From NCBI GenBank assembly GCA_024225895.1, contig JAAEMC010000014.1:1-8127 (forward strand): a DNA stretch of 8,127 bases, given 5' to 3'. Below are positions 1-5,334 of this stretch, in pieces (the stretch's first letter is position 1; every line of letters starts with the position of its first letter). The DNA is from Desulfobacteraceae bacterium (GTDB lineage Bacteria; Desulfobacterota; Desulfobacteria; Desulfobacterales; Desulfobacteraceae). Under the pieces are notes generated by a model. It was not told where the DNA came from. It saw nothing but the letters and a program-made list of their open reading frames with translations, and did no database searches. A program made the translations under genes and the position numbers.

Positions 1-34
1 TGGATAAAATACTGATTTTTAAAAATTTGGAGAT

Positions 35-877
35 ATGGCGGTGGTTAAACATCAGAATAATCATCAGAGACAAGGAAGCACAAAAAGCACATTCGCATTG
101 GGCAGGCAGCTTACGATTGAATATTATGATTGTGATGCAAAAAAACTTTTAAGCAAGGCATTTATGGAAAATGCCATGCTGAAAGCAGCAGAGGACAGCA
201 GTGCCACCATTATCAGTTCGTCTTTTCATAATTTTGAACCCCAGGGGGTCAGCGGAGTTGTAATTATAGCGGAATCCCATTTTACGGTACATGCCTGGCC
301 GGAACATAATTATGCTGCAGTGGATATTTTTACCTGCGGAGACAGCATTGATCTGGATGTTGCCGTAAACTCCCTGAAAGATTCTCTGGATGCTGAGAAT
401 GTTGTGATATCATCAGATCAGAATAGGGGGCTTATTTCAAAACCTTTTGAACAAAGATCCATCAAACAGACCCTTGACTCATCTGAACTTTCCCCTATCT
501 CCTGGAGAGAGGAATATGATCGGAAAAAACCATGGGGAATGCTGACATCTGTGGATATCTATGAGTGTGATCAAAAGAGCATCCGATCAGCAGGTCTGAT
601 TGAAAAATTTGTATATGATCTTTGCGAACTGATTCAAATGGAACGCTATGGCGACTGCCGGATAGTTCATTTTGGCGAGGATGAAAAAGTTGCCGGATTC
701 AGTATGACCCAGCTCATTGAGACTTCCCTGATCTCAGGTCATTTTGCCAATGCCGCCAATGCGGTTTACCTGGATGTCTTTTCATGTAAATTTTATGAAC
801 CCAGGGATGTTGCTGAATTTGCCATGTCTTTTTTTAAAGGCTCAAATTATAAAATGCAGGTGGGGCTGCGACAATAA
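35..877 (+). CDS. speD: Tandem SpeD: two-domain S-adenosylmethionine decarboxylase proenzyme
   Basis: Pyruvoyl-dependent decarboxylase that makes decarboxylated SAM, the aminopropyl donor for spermidine synthase. The 280-residue product is about twice the usual bacterial SpeD length (roughly 120-140). Domain 1 (about residues 20-120) has GRQLTIEYYDCD, then AESHFTVHAWPEHNYAAVDIF and TCGD: Ser81 is the expected cleavage/pyruvoyl serine, His86 and Cys101 the catalytic pair. Domain 2 (about 166-275) repeats the pattern with YECD and ETSLISGHFANAANAVYLDV followed by FSC: Ser231, His236 and Cys251 lie exactly 150 residues after their counterparts. A polar linker joins the halves. The domain 1 function is secure; the domain 2 substrate is unknown. 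Start: GGAG at 29-32 is only 2 bases from the ATG; a GTG at 41 (codon 3) has better spacing (8 bases) and cannot be excluded. speE follows after 24 bases. Confidence 0.93.
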   Translation: MAVVKHQNNHQRQGSTKSTFALGRQLTIEYYDCDAKKLLSKAFMENAMLKAAEDSSATIISSSFHNFEPQGVSGVVIIAESHFTVHAWPEHNYAAVDIFTCGDSIDLDVAVNSLKDSLDAENVVISSDQNRGLISKPFEQRSIKQTLDSSELSPISWREEYDRKKPWGMLTSVDIYECDQKSIRSAGLIEKFVYDLCELIQMERYGDCRIVHFGEDEKVAGFSMTQLIETSLISGHFANAANAVYLDVFSCKFYEPRDVAEFAMSFFKGSNYKMQVGLRQ

Positions 878-901
878 CGTATAATCAGGAACAAGCTTGA
901 T

Positions 902-1768
902 ATGAAAAATATGGGTAAGATTAAAGATGGCTGGTTTTCTGAAGTATGTCCCATGTGGCCTGGCATTGCCCTTTCCGTTGAAATTAATAAGGTCCTTTAC
1001 AGCAAAAAAAGTCAATTCCAGCAGATTGATGTGTATGAAACTAAAAATCACGGCAGGATGCTGGTTTTGGACGGCATCATCCAGCTGACCCTATCCGATG
1101 AATTTGCCTACCAGGAAATGATGGCCCATGTTCCGCTGTTTGCCCATCCCGACCCGAAAAATATTGCCGTCATCGGCGGCGGAGACGGTGGTGTATTAAG
1201 GGAAGCCGGACGGCATAAAGGAATTGAAACCATAGATTTTTGCGAAATCGATCCCCAGGTCATTGAAATATCAAAAAAATACCTGCCGGAAATGGCCCGC
1301 GGATTTGATGATCCCAGGATCAAGGTTCACATTGGGGATGGCAATGCCTTTATCCGGGAAAAAAAAGAGGCCTATGATGTGATCATTGTGGATTCGTCCG
1401 ATCCCATCGGCCCCGGGGAAGTCCTTTTTAAAAAGCCCTTTTACCAGGGCCTTAAACATGCTCTAAAAGAAAATGGTGTCGTAGCTACCCAGGGGGAATC
1501 GTTTTTCCTGTTTAAAGAAACAGTGGCTCACCTGGCCCAAATAACCAAGGAGTTGTTTTTAAAGCAGGCCTATTCATGTATCCTGGTTCCCACTTATCCC
1601 GGCGGCAACATCGGCATCTGCCTGGCTTCCCTTGGACCGGAATTGAAAACTCCTGCCCGGAAAATACCAAAAGAATTGCAGGATCAGTTGCAATATTACT
1701 GCCCTAAGGTCCATGAGGCCTCATTTGTACTTCCCCGTTTTGCCCAAAAAATATTTGAAGATATTTGA
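902..1768 (+). CDS. speE: Spermidine synthase (polyamine aminopropyltransferase)
   Basis: Cytosolic enzyme transferring the aminopropyl group of decarboxylated SAM to putrescine, giving spermidine and methylthioadenosine. The 288 residues match the usual family length. An N-terminal beta-strand domain (about 1-70) precedes a Rossmann methyltransferase-like fold. Visible family residues: Tyr70 in DEFAYQEMMAHVPL, the nucleotide loop IGGGDGGVLRE (Asp95), Glu115 in CEIDP, Asp146 in GDG, DSSDPIGP with Asp164 as the expected catalytic base and Asp167, Gln198 in TQGES, and Tyr232 in PTYPGGNIG. All the acidic residues that bind the diamine and dcSAM in characterised enzymes appear intact, so it should be active. 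AGGA at 887-890, 11 bases upstream, supports this ATG over the one at 911. It directly follows speD, so the two steps are probably co-transcribed. Putrescine rather than cadaverine or agmatine as acceptor is the family default, not proven here. Confidence 0.96.
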   Translation: MKNMGKIKDGWFSEVCPMWPGIALSVEINKVLYSKKSQFQQIDVYETKNHGRMLVLDGIIQLTLSDEFAYQEMMAHVPLFAHPDPKNIAVIGGGDGGVLREAGRHKGIETIDFCEIDPQVIEISKKYLPEMARGFDDPRIKVHIGDGNAFIREKKEAYDVIIVDSSDPIGPGEVLFKKPFYQGLKHALKENGVVATQGESFFLFKETVAHLAQITKELFLKQAYSCILVPTYPGGNIGICLASLGPELKTPARKIPKELQDQLQYYCPKVHEASFVLPRFAQKIFEDI

Positions 1769-1798
1769 CAATTTAAAACTTAGTCCCATAATAAAGGT

Positions 1799-2227
1799 AT
1801 GTTTGACGATTCTAACGCACAAATCAAAATTGAAATTGTAAAATCTGCATCCAAAGAGGAGCTCATTGCATTGTACAAGGATGCAGGGTGGTGGAAAGCG
1901 GAATATGAAAAAGACCTCAGCTTTTTAAATGCCATTGTTGAAAATTCTGCCTTTTTTGCAGGGGCTTTTTATAATAAGACTTTAATTGGCATGGGAAGGG
2001 CACTTTCAGATATGGCCAGCGATGCATACATACAAGATGTGGCTGTCCTTTCAAAATACAGAAACAAGGGCGTCGGAGAAAAAATCGTCAAGCGACTGAT
2101 AGAAGAATTAAAAAAAATGGGGGTGGACTGGATCGGACTCATCGGCAAACCCGGCACAGCTTCCTTTTACGAAAAAATCGGATTTAAAGCCCTTGAAGGC
2201 CACTATCCGTTTAAATACGAGGGATGA
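1799..2227 (+). CDS. GNAT-family N-acetyltransferase
   Basis: Small (142 residues) acetyl-CoA-dependent acyltransferase of the Gcn5-related fold. Motif A is clear: VAVLSKYRNKGVG, with the pyrophosphate-binding R88-x-x-G-x-G93, followed by the amphipathic helix EKIVKRLIEELKKMG. Motif B contains FYEKIGF (123-129), whose Tyr124 is the usual general acid position. The preceding beta strands (AFFAGAFYNKTLIGMGRALS, about 51-70) form the expected sheet. The acceptor cannot be read from sequence. Its place 30 bases after speE makes a polyamine or a polyamine-related amine a reasonable guess, but it lacks recognisable SpeG-specific features that I could name. The only possible start is the ATG at 1799, because an in-frame stop lies at 1781; the AAAGG upstream is only 1 base away, so initiation may be weak or depend on translation of speE. 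It runs into the next gene. Confidence 0.88.
   Translation: MFDDSNAQIKIEIVKSASKEELIALYKDAGWWKAEYEKDLSFLNAIVENSAFFAGAFYNKTLIGMGRALSDMASDAYIQDVAVLSKYRNKGVGEKIVKRLIEELKKMGVDWIGLIGKPGTASFYEKIGFKALEGHYPFKYEG
2219..2223 (+). promoter_or_regulatory. Shine-Dalgarno site that decides the DUF2156 start
   Basis: GAGGG lies within the last codons of the GNAT gene. It abuts the ATG at 2224 with no spacer but sits 9 bases before the ATG at 2233, which is why the downstream start is preferred. Start choice only changes three residues. Confidence 0.55.
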
Positions 2228-2232
2228 GTAAA

Positions 2233-3165
2233 ATGCTCAAGACATTCACTGCACAGGCAGTCAAAAAAAACATAATTATTCCTGAGTTTAAGAGTTTTGA
2301 ACTGGGTGATGCTCCCATGATTCAAAACTTTGTAGACCAATTTGCGCCCAAATCCTGCGAATATAATTTTGCCAATCTTTTTGTCTGGCAATATTCTTGT
2401 AAATATTCCTGGGTGATTTACAAAGAGCGGTTGGTGATTTATGATGCTGCAAACAAATCGTTTTTCATGCCTTTGGGAGAACCCTTGTCCCCGGCTCATT
2501 TGACCGAATTCTCACTTGCCATGCTGAAGGCGGGCTTGGGACCTGACATCAGTCTTGTCCAGGCAGAATATCTTGATCAAAATCCAGAAATCGCAAGTTT
2601 TTATACTGTAAACGAGGAAAGGGATCTGGCAGATTATTTCTATTCGGTTGAACGCCTGTGCGAACTAAACGGAACAAAGCTGCATAAAAAGCGAAATCTC
2701 ATTTCCCAGTTTAAAAGGCAATACCCCGACTTTTCTGTGGAAAAGATGTCCGGCAGTTTAAGGGAGCAATCCATTGAATTGGCAAACAATATTTTTAAAA
2801 GATATGACAATCCCTCCAAAACTCTTGTAGACGAACAGGATGCCCTGGCAAAGGTCTTTGATTATTTTGATGAGTTGGGTTTTGAGGGCCTTGTACTTTT
2901 AGTTGAGGGCCGGATTGCTGCTTTCTCCATTTTTACACGCCTTAACAACGATACATATGATATCCAGTTTGAAAAATCCAATCAGGAATTTAAGGGCGCA
3001 GCCCAGGTGATCAACCAGGAAACAGCCAAATACCTGAGAACAAAATGCCGATTGATAAACCGGGAACAGGATCTTGGCATAAAAGGATTACGCCAGGCAA
3101 AGCTCTCCTATGAACCGGATCATTTGCTGATACCAAGTACCCTTAAATTTCATCTTCCCAATTAA
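2233..3165 (+). CDS. DUF2156 protein, phosphatidylglycerol lysyltransferase C-terminal domain-like
   Basis: Soluble protein of 310 residues belonging to the DUF2156 group, a double GNAT-like fold shared with the cytosolic domain of MprF-type aminoacyl-phosphatidylglycerol synthases and with FemAB-like transferases. Family blocks are recognisable (numbering from the upstream ATG at 2224): SCEYNFANLFVWQY near 44-57, YFYSVERLCELNGTKLHKKR near 138-157, FEKSNQEFKGAAQVINQE near 249-266, and NREQDLGIKGLRQAKLSYEP near 279-298. No membrane segments are visible, so it is not a flippase-type MprF. The acceptor and donor are unknown; an aminoacyl or acyl transfer is the family-based guess. Start choice: ATG 2224 overlaps the GNAT stop as ATGA, but the GAGGG at 2219-2223 touches it directly; the ATG at 2233 is 9 bases from that site and is preferred. 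The tight junction implies translational coupling. Confidence 0.85.
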   Translation: MLKTFTAQAVKKNIIIPEFKSFELGDAPMIQNFVDQFAPKSCEYNFANLFVWQYSCKYSWVIYKERLVIYDAANKSFFMPLGEPLSPAHLTEFSLAMLKAGLGPDISLVQAEYLDQNPEIASFYTVNEERDLADYFYSVERLCELNGTKLHKKRNLISQFKRQYPDFSVEKMSGSLREQSIELANNIFKRYDNPSKTLVDEQDALAKVFDYFDELGFEGLVLLVEGRIAAFSIFTRLNNDTYDIQFEKSNQEFKGAAQVINQETAKYLRTKCRLINREQDLGIKGLRQAKLSYEPDHLLIPSTLKFHLPN

Positions 3166-3263
3166 ACAAAACTTTTTTTTAGATCTTTTTTAATAGATCA
3201 TTACAGCCAGTTTTTTTAAAGCAGGCTATATATCCAGCGAATTTTCAGATTATTGAGCCTGTT

Positions 3264-3280
3264 TTGTACTATCAGTACAA
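3264..3280. repeat. Perfect 7-3-7 palindrome, operator-like
   Basis: TTGTACT-ATC-AGTACAA is a perfect inverted repeat with a 3-base centre, located 28 bases upstream of the candidate -35 box of the DUF47-PiT promoter. The form (two TTGTAC half-sites) is typical of a dimeric helix-turn-helix repressor or activator site. As RNA it would form a 7-bp stem. Its right arm shares ACAA (3277-3280) with a second hairpin, and its left arm overlaps by two bases the right arm of a longer-range repeat, so the structures are mutually exclusive. No regulator can be named. Confidence 0.45.
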
Positions 3281-3295
3281 GGATTCAAACCTTGT
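3277..3295 (+). repeat. 6-bp hairpin overlapping the palindrome
   Basis: ACAAGG (3277-3282) pairs perfectly with CCTTGT (3290-3295) around a 7-base loop. It competes with the 7-3-7 palindrome for bases 3277-3280. No U-tract follows (TATTCTCC), so it is not a standard terminator. Confidence 0.35.
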
Positions 3296-3307
3296 TATTC
3301 TCCCATC

Positions 3308-3335
3308 TTGACAAAAAAAGGCCATAGAGGATAAG
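3308..3335 (+). promoter_or_regulatory. Candidate sigma-70 promoter for DUF47-PiT
   Basis: A perfect -35 hexamer TTGACA (3308-3313) is followed after 16 bases by GATAAG (3330-3335), matching four of six positions of TATAAT. Transcription would begin near 3342, giving a leader of about 55 bases before the DUF47 start. The -10 is weak, so an activator could be needed; the palindrome centred at 3272 would lie near -70. Confidence 0.4.
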
Positions 3336-3387
3336 GTTATTAAGATTAAAGCAAAACTTAATGATAAGGATTTGTATCACTAATTCG

Positions 3388-3393
3388 AAGGAG
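3388..3393 (+). promoter_or_regulatory. Shine-Dalgarno site fixing the DUF47 start
   Basis: AAGGAG followed by ATC and ATG. It is the only good ribosome site near the gene start and rules in favour of ATG 3397 over the longer reading from 3361, despite the short 3-base spacer. Confidence 0.6.
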
Positions 3394-3396
3394 ATC

Positions 3397-4047
3397 ATGT
3401 TTAATTTTCTGTTTAAAAAAGAAAATCGTGTTGAAGAACTCCTATATAGTTATATTGAAAATTTCAATTTGATTCAGGAGCATTTTGATAAGGCCATTTT
3501 ATCCTACATGGGCGAGGGCCAGTATGAAGAATTTGATTTTCTTAAATCTCGTACCCACAAGTTTGAATCAAAAGCCGATGATATTATTGATGAAATAAAT
3601 AACCTCATGTATGGCAAAGTTTTAATACCTGATTCACGACAGGATATCATGTTCCTTCTTCACAGTATTGATAAAATTCCAGGTACCATGGAGAATATTC
3701 TTTTTTCAATAAAGTATCAGCAAATAGAGATTCCTTCAGACATTATACTCCAACTCAAGGATCTAATCAGGATCAGTATGGAATCATGCAGGACATTATC
3801 AAAGCAGATTAAAAAGTTTATTGAAAATAAAAAAGGTATTCGGTCTTTGCTGAATATTATTGATAAAAATGAGAGCCATTGTGATTATATAGAAAAAAAT
3901 CTTATTAAACATATATTTAACTCTGAAATAGATCCTTTTTTGATACTGCAACTAAAGGAGTTGATTATAAATATAGGAAATATTTCAGATCAGGCTGATA
4001 TCGTTTCCAAGCAGGTTAATATCTTGAGTATAAAACGGAGAGTATAA
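3397..4047 (+). CDS. DUF47 / PhoU-like protein, PiT transporter partner
   Basis: Cytosolic all-helical protein of 216 residues, the usual size for the DUF47 (Pit accessory, PhoU-related) family. Genes of this family commonly sit directly before PiT permeases and are thought to tune them or signal phosphate status. Residues 54-67 (HKFESKADDIIDEI) carry an E-x-x-x-D metal-binding pattern as in PhoU helices; PDSRQDIMFLLHSIDKIPGT (78-97) is the most family-typical block, and the C-terminal IGNISDQADIVS (193-204) corresponds to the second PhoU-like metal helix. AAGGAG at 3388-3393 with a short 3-base spacer selects this ATG. The stop abuts the next ATG with no gap. The gene is strikingly AT-rich: three sampled 60-base lines (3421, 3841, 3901) count 16-17 G+C each, against 34 in a sampled speE line. 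Function is inferred from family and context. Confidence 0.88.
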   Translation: MFNFLFKKENRVEELLYSYIENFNLIQEHFDKAILSYMGEGQYEEFDFLKSRTHKFESKADDIIDEINNLMYGKVLIPDSRQDIMFLLHSIDKIPGTMENILFSIKYQQIEIPSDIILQLKDLIRISMESCRTLSKQIKKFIENKKGIRSLLNIIDKNESHCDYIEKNLIKHIFNSEIDPFLILQLKELIINIGNISDQADIVSKQVNILSIKRRV

Positions 4048-4992
4048 ATGTATTCTTTGCTTGGCGGGATTTTTCTTGGTTGGTCGCTTGGGGCCAATGA
4101 CGCGTCGAATGTTATCGGTACAGCAGTTTCATCCCGGATGATTAAATTTTGGACTGCAGCCATATTGGCTTCAATTTTTATAATTCTCGGAGCATTGATT
4201 TCAGGACAAGCTGGAATTGAAACTTTAAAGGGCCTGACTTCCTTTAATCTTTCCCAGGCAGTTATATCTTCCATTGCCGCAGCTATAACCGTGACTATTA
4301 TGACCCTTTTTGGATTGCCGGTATCCACATCCCAGTCTGTTGTCGGAGCTATTATAGGAATCAGTATTATCAATCATCAGCTCAATTTCGGCGGGCTTGG
4401 CAAAGTGTTGATCTGCTGGTTTACCACACCTGTAGGAAGTGCCGTTATCACTGTTATCATCTATAAATGCTTTGCATTTTTTTACAATCATCTAAAAATA
4501 GGGCTTTTTGGGCTAGACCGTTTATTAAAATTTGGTTTGATTATTTCCGGATCATACGGGGCCTATGTCCTGGGGGCTAATAATGTGGCAAATGTTACTG
4601 CTGTATTTGTTGGTGCCGGCAAATTAAATGTTTTTGCGGCTGCCCTGATTGGCGGAGTCAGTATTGCTTTTGGAGTGCTTACCTTTTCCAGGCCGGTTAT
4701 GGAAACCGTAGGGAAAAAACTTGTTAAACTGGACCCATTTTCTGCGTTAATGGTCTCTATTTCCCTTGGAGTTACTCTTCATATCTATACAGTAATTGGC
4801 GTCCCTGTTTCAAGCTCACAGGCAGTTGTTGGTGGAGTACTTGGTATCGGTCTCGTAAAGGGGGTTAGTACAGTAAGCATGCAAACATTAAAAAATATAT
4901 TTTTTGCATGGTTTTTAACTCCTGTTGTGGCTTGTATCATTGCTATACTCATTACATTTGGTTCGTATCTGGAATACATGGGGCCAAACTGA
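4048..4992 (+). CDS. PiT-family inorganic anion (phosphate or sulfate) permease
   Basis: Inner-membrane permease of 314 residues, the short PiT form (E. coli PitA is near 500 because of a central insert). The family's internal duplication is plain: GANDASNVIGTAV (15-27) with GLPVSTSQSVVGAIIG (89-104) in the first half, and GANNVANVTAVFVG (176-189) with GVPVSSSQAVVGGVLG (251-266) in the second. About ten hydrophobic segments can be picked out. PiT carriers bring in phosphate using H+ or Na+; a branch (CysP type) carries sulfate. The DUF47 gene abutting upstream favours phosphate and a paired operation. Odd point: the second signature reads GANN where GAND is common (Asn179). GGAG at 4037-4040, 7 bases before the ATG, is a good ribosome site. 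The protein begins only 14 residues before the first motif, normal for this group. Confidence 0.92.
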   Translation: MYSLLGGIFLGWSLGANDASNVIGTAVSSRMIKFWTAAILASIFIILGALISGQAGIETLKGLTSFNLSQAVISSIAAAITVTIMTLFGLPVSTSQSVVGAIIGISIINHQLNFGGLGKVLICWFTTPVGSAVITVIIYKCFAFFYNHLKIGLFGLDRLLKFGLIISGSYGAYVLGANNVANVTAVFVGAGKLNVFAAALIGGVSIAFGVLTFSRPVMETVGKKLVKLDPFSALMVSISLGVTLHIYTVIGVPVSSSQAVVGGVLGIGLVKGVSTVSMQTLKNIFFAWFLTPVVACIIAILITFGSYLEYMGPN

Positions 4993-5116
4993 AATCATTA
5001 ATTCTCATCTTTTCAGACAGTTCAGGCTTAGGTAGTTAAAAAACGAGCATCATGTCTATTAGATGTTTTAGTTTTCCCGCCAACCCTAATCTATCATCAA
5101 TAAAAACCCTCGATGT

Positions 5117-5132
5117 GCTTGAGTGATCAAGC
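5117..5132 (+). repeat. 6-bp stem with GTGA tetraloop
   Basis: GCTTGA pairs perfectly with TCAAGC around GTGA, which as RNA is GUGA, a GNRA-type stabilising tetraloop. The pattern holds only for + strand RNA; on the other strand the loop would be UCAC. It lies in the gene-free gap and suggests, but does not prove, a folded transcript. Confidence 0.4.
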
Positions 5133-5174
5133 CGATAGTCTGTTTGTGTGAACAAAAAACTACCTGACTCCTCT

Positions 5175-5202
5175 CCTGTTTTAAAAAAAATTTCAAAACA
5201 GG
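5175..5202. repeat. 8-bp inverted repeat with A-rich loop
   Basis: CCTGTTTT (5175-5182) is perfectly complementary to AAAACAGG (5195-5202) around a 12-base A-rich loop in which three more A-T pairs can form after one mismatch. No poly-T follows on either strand, so it is a poor intrinsic terminator; it may be a protein site or part of a larger RNA fold. Confidence 0.4.
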
Positions 5203-5250
5203 CATTTAAGCAGACTGATAAAAGTTGGTGGTGGATTTAAGAGTGAAGAA

Positions 5251-5279
5251 TTGCATTTGCCGCATTTCTGATCTATTAT
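5251..5279 (+). promoter_or_regulatory. Candidate sigma-70 promoter for the HDOD-kinase operon
   Basis: TTGCAT (5251-5256) and TATTAT (5274-5279) are separated by an ideal 17 bases; the -10 matches five of six consensus positions, the -35 three of six. Transcription would start near 5286, about 50 bases before the HDOD start. A sigma-54 reading of TTGC was tested and fails, because GG is missing at the required distance. Confidence 0.4.
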
Positions 5280-5334
5280 AAAGAAACCACTCAAACTTTT
5301 ATCTTTATCCCAATTAGATCGAACAGGAATTGCA

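Larger units (their letters stand above)
3166..3396 (+). other. Non-coding leader between DUF2156 and the DUF47-PiT pair
   Basis: This gap of about 230 bases holds no credible gene. An in-frame ATG at 3361 would extend the DUF47 protein by 12 residues but has no ribosome site and the extension has no family character. Starting from the DUF2156 stop, the stretch contains an eight-T run (3173-3180) without a GC-rich stem, a long-range inverted repeat (3218-3227 with 3256-3265, one mismatch), a 7-3-7 palindrome (3264-3280), a further 6-bp hairpin (3277-3295) and a TTGACA promoter candidate (3308-3335). I saw no strong intrinsic terminator for the upstream operon and no clear PhoB box. Confidence 0.6.
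4993..5334 (+). other. Structured non-coding gap between the PiT gene and the HDOD gene
   Basis: These 342 bases contain no supported gene. A 24-codon reading from the ATG at 5051 has no ribosome site and no recognisable character. Several inverted repeats are present: GCTTGA/TCAAGC closing a GTGA loop (5117-5132); AGTCTGTTT (5137-5145) with AAGCAGACT (5208-5216), one wobble, enclosing CCTGTTTT/AAAACAGG (5175-5202); and AGGTAGTT (5030-5037) with AACTACCT (5158-5165), which competes with the enclosing stem. None is followed by a clear U-tract, so a terminator for the PiT gene is not evident. A promoter candidate lies at 5251-5279. A small RNA, a 3' UTR structure or a decayed element are all possible. 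Confidence 0.5.

Noticed and set aside
5..10. TAAAAT resembling a -10 box before the tandem speD gene
   Set aside because: The -35 region lies outside the window, and the distance to the start is very short, so it cannot be judged.
880..885. Perfect TATAAT hexamer just upstream of speE
   Set aside because: No -35-like hexamer at 16-18 bases and no extended -10 TG; it lies at the end of speD in an AT-rich junction, so an internal promoter is not supported.
3173..3201. T-rich run after the DUF2156 gene as an intrinsic terminator
   Set aside because: The eight-T run has no GC-rich stem before it; the nearby GATC repeats are too short to form a convincing hairpin.
3241..3340. PhoB box upstream of the DUF47-PiT pair
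   Set aside because: No direct repeat resembling CTGTCAT at 11-base spacing could be found.
5051..5125. Small reading frame of 24 codons in the gap after the PiT gene
   Set aside because: No ribosome site, no recognisable protein character, and it crosses the inverted-repeat region.
5241..5256. Sigma-54 promoter reading around TTGCAT before the HDOD gene
   Set aside because: The required GG is absent 12 bases before the GC; a sigma-70 spacing fits better.
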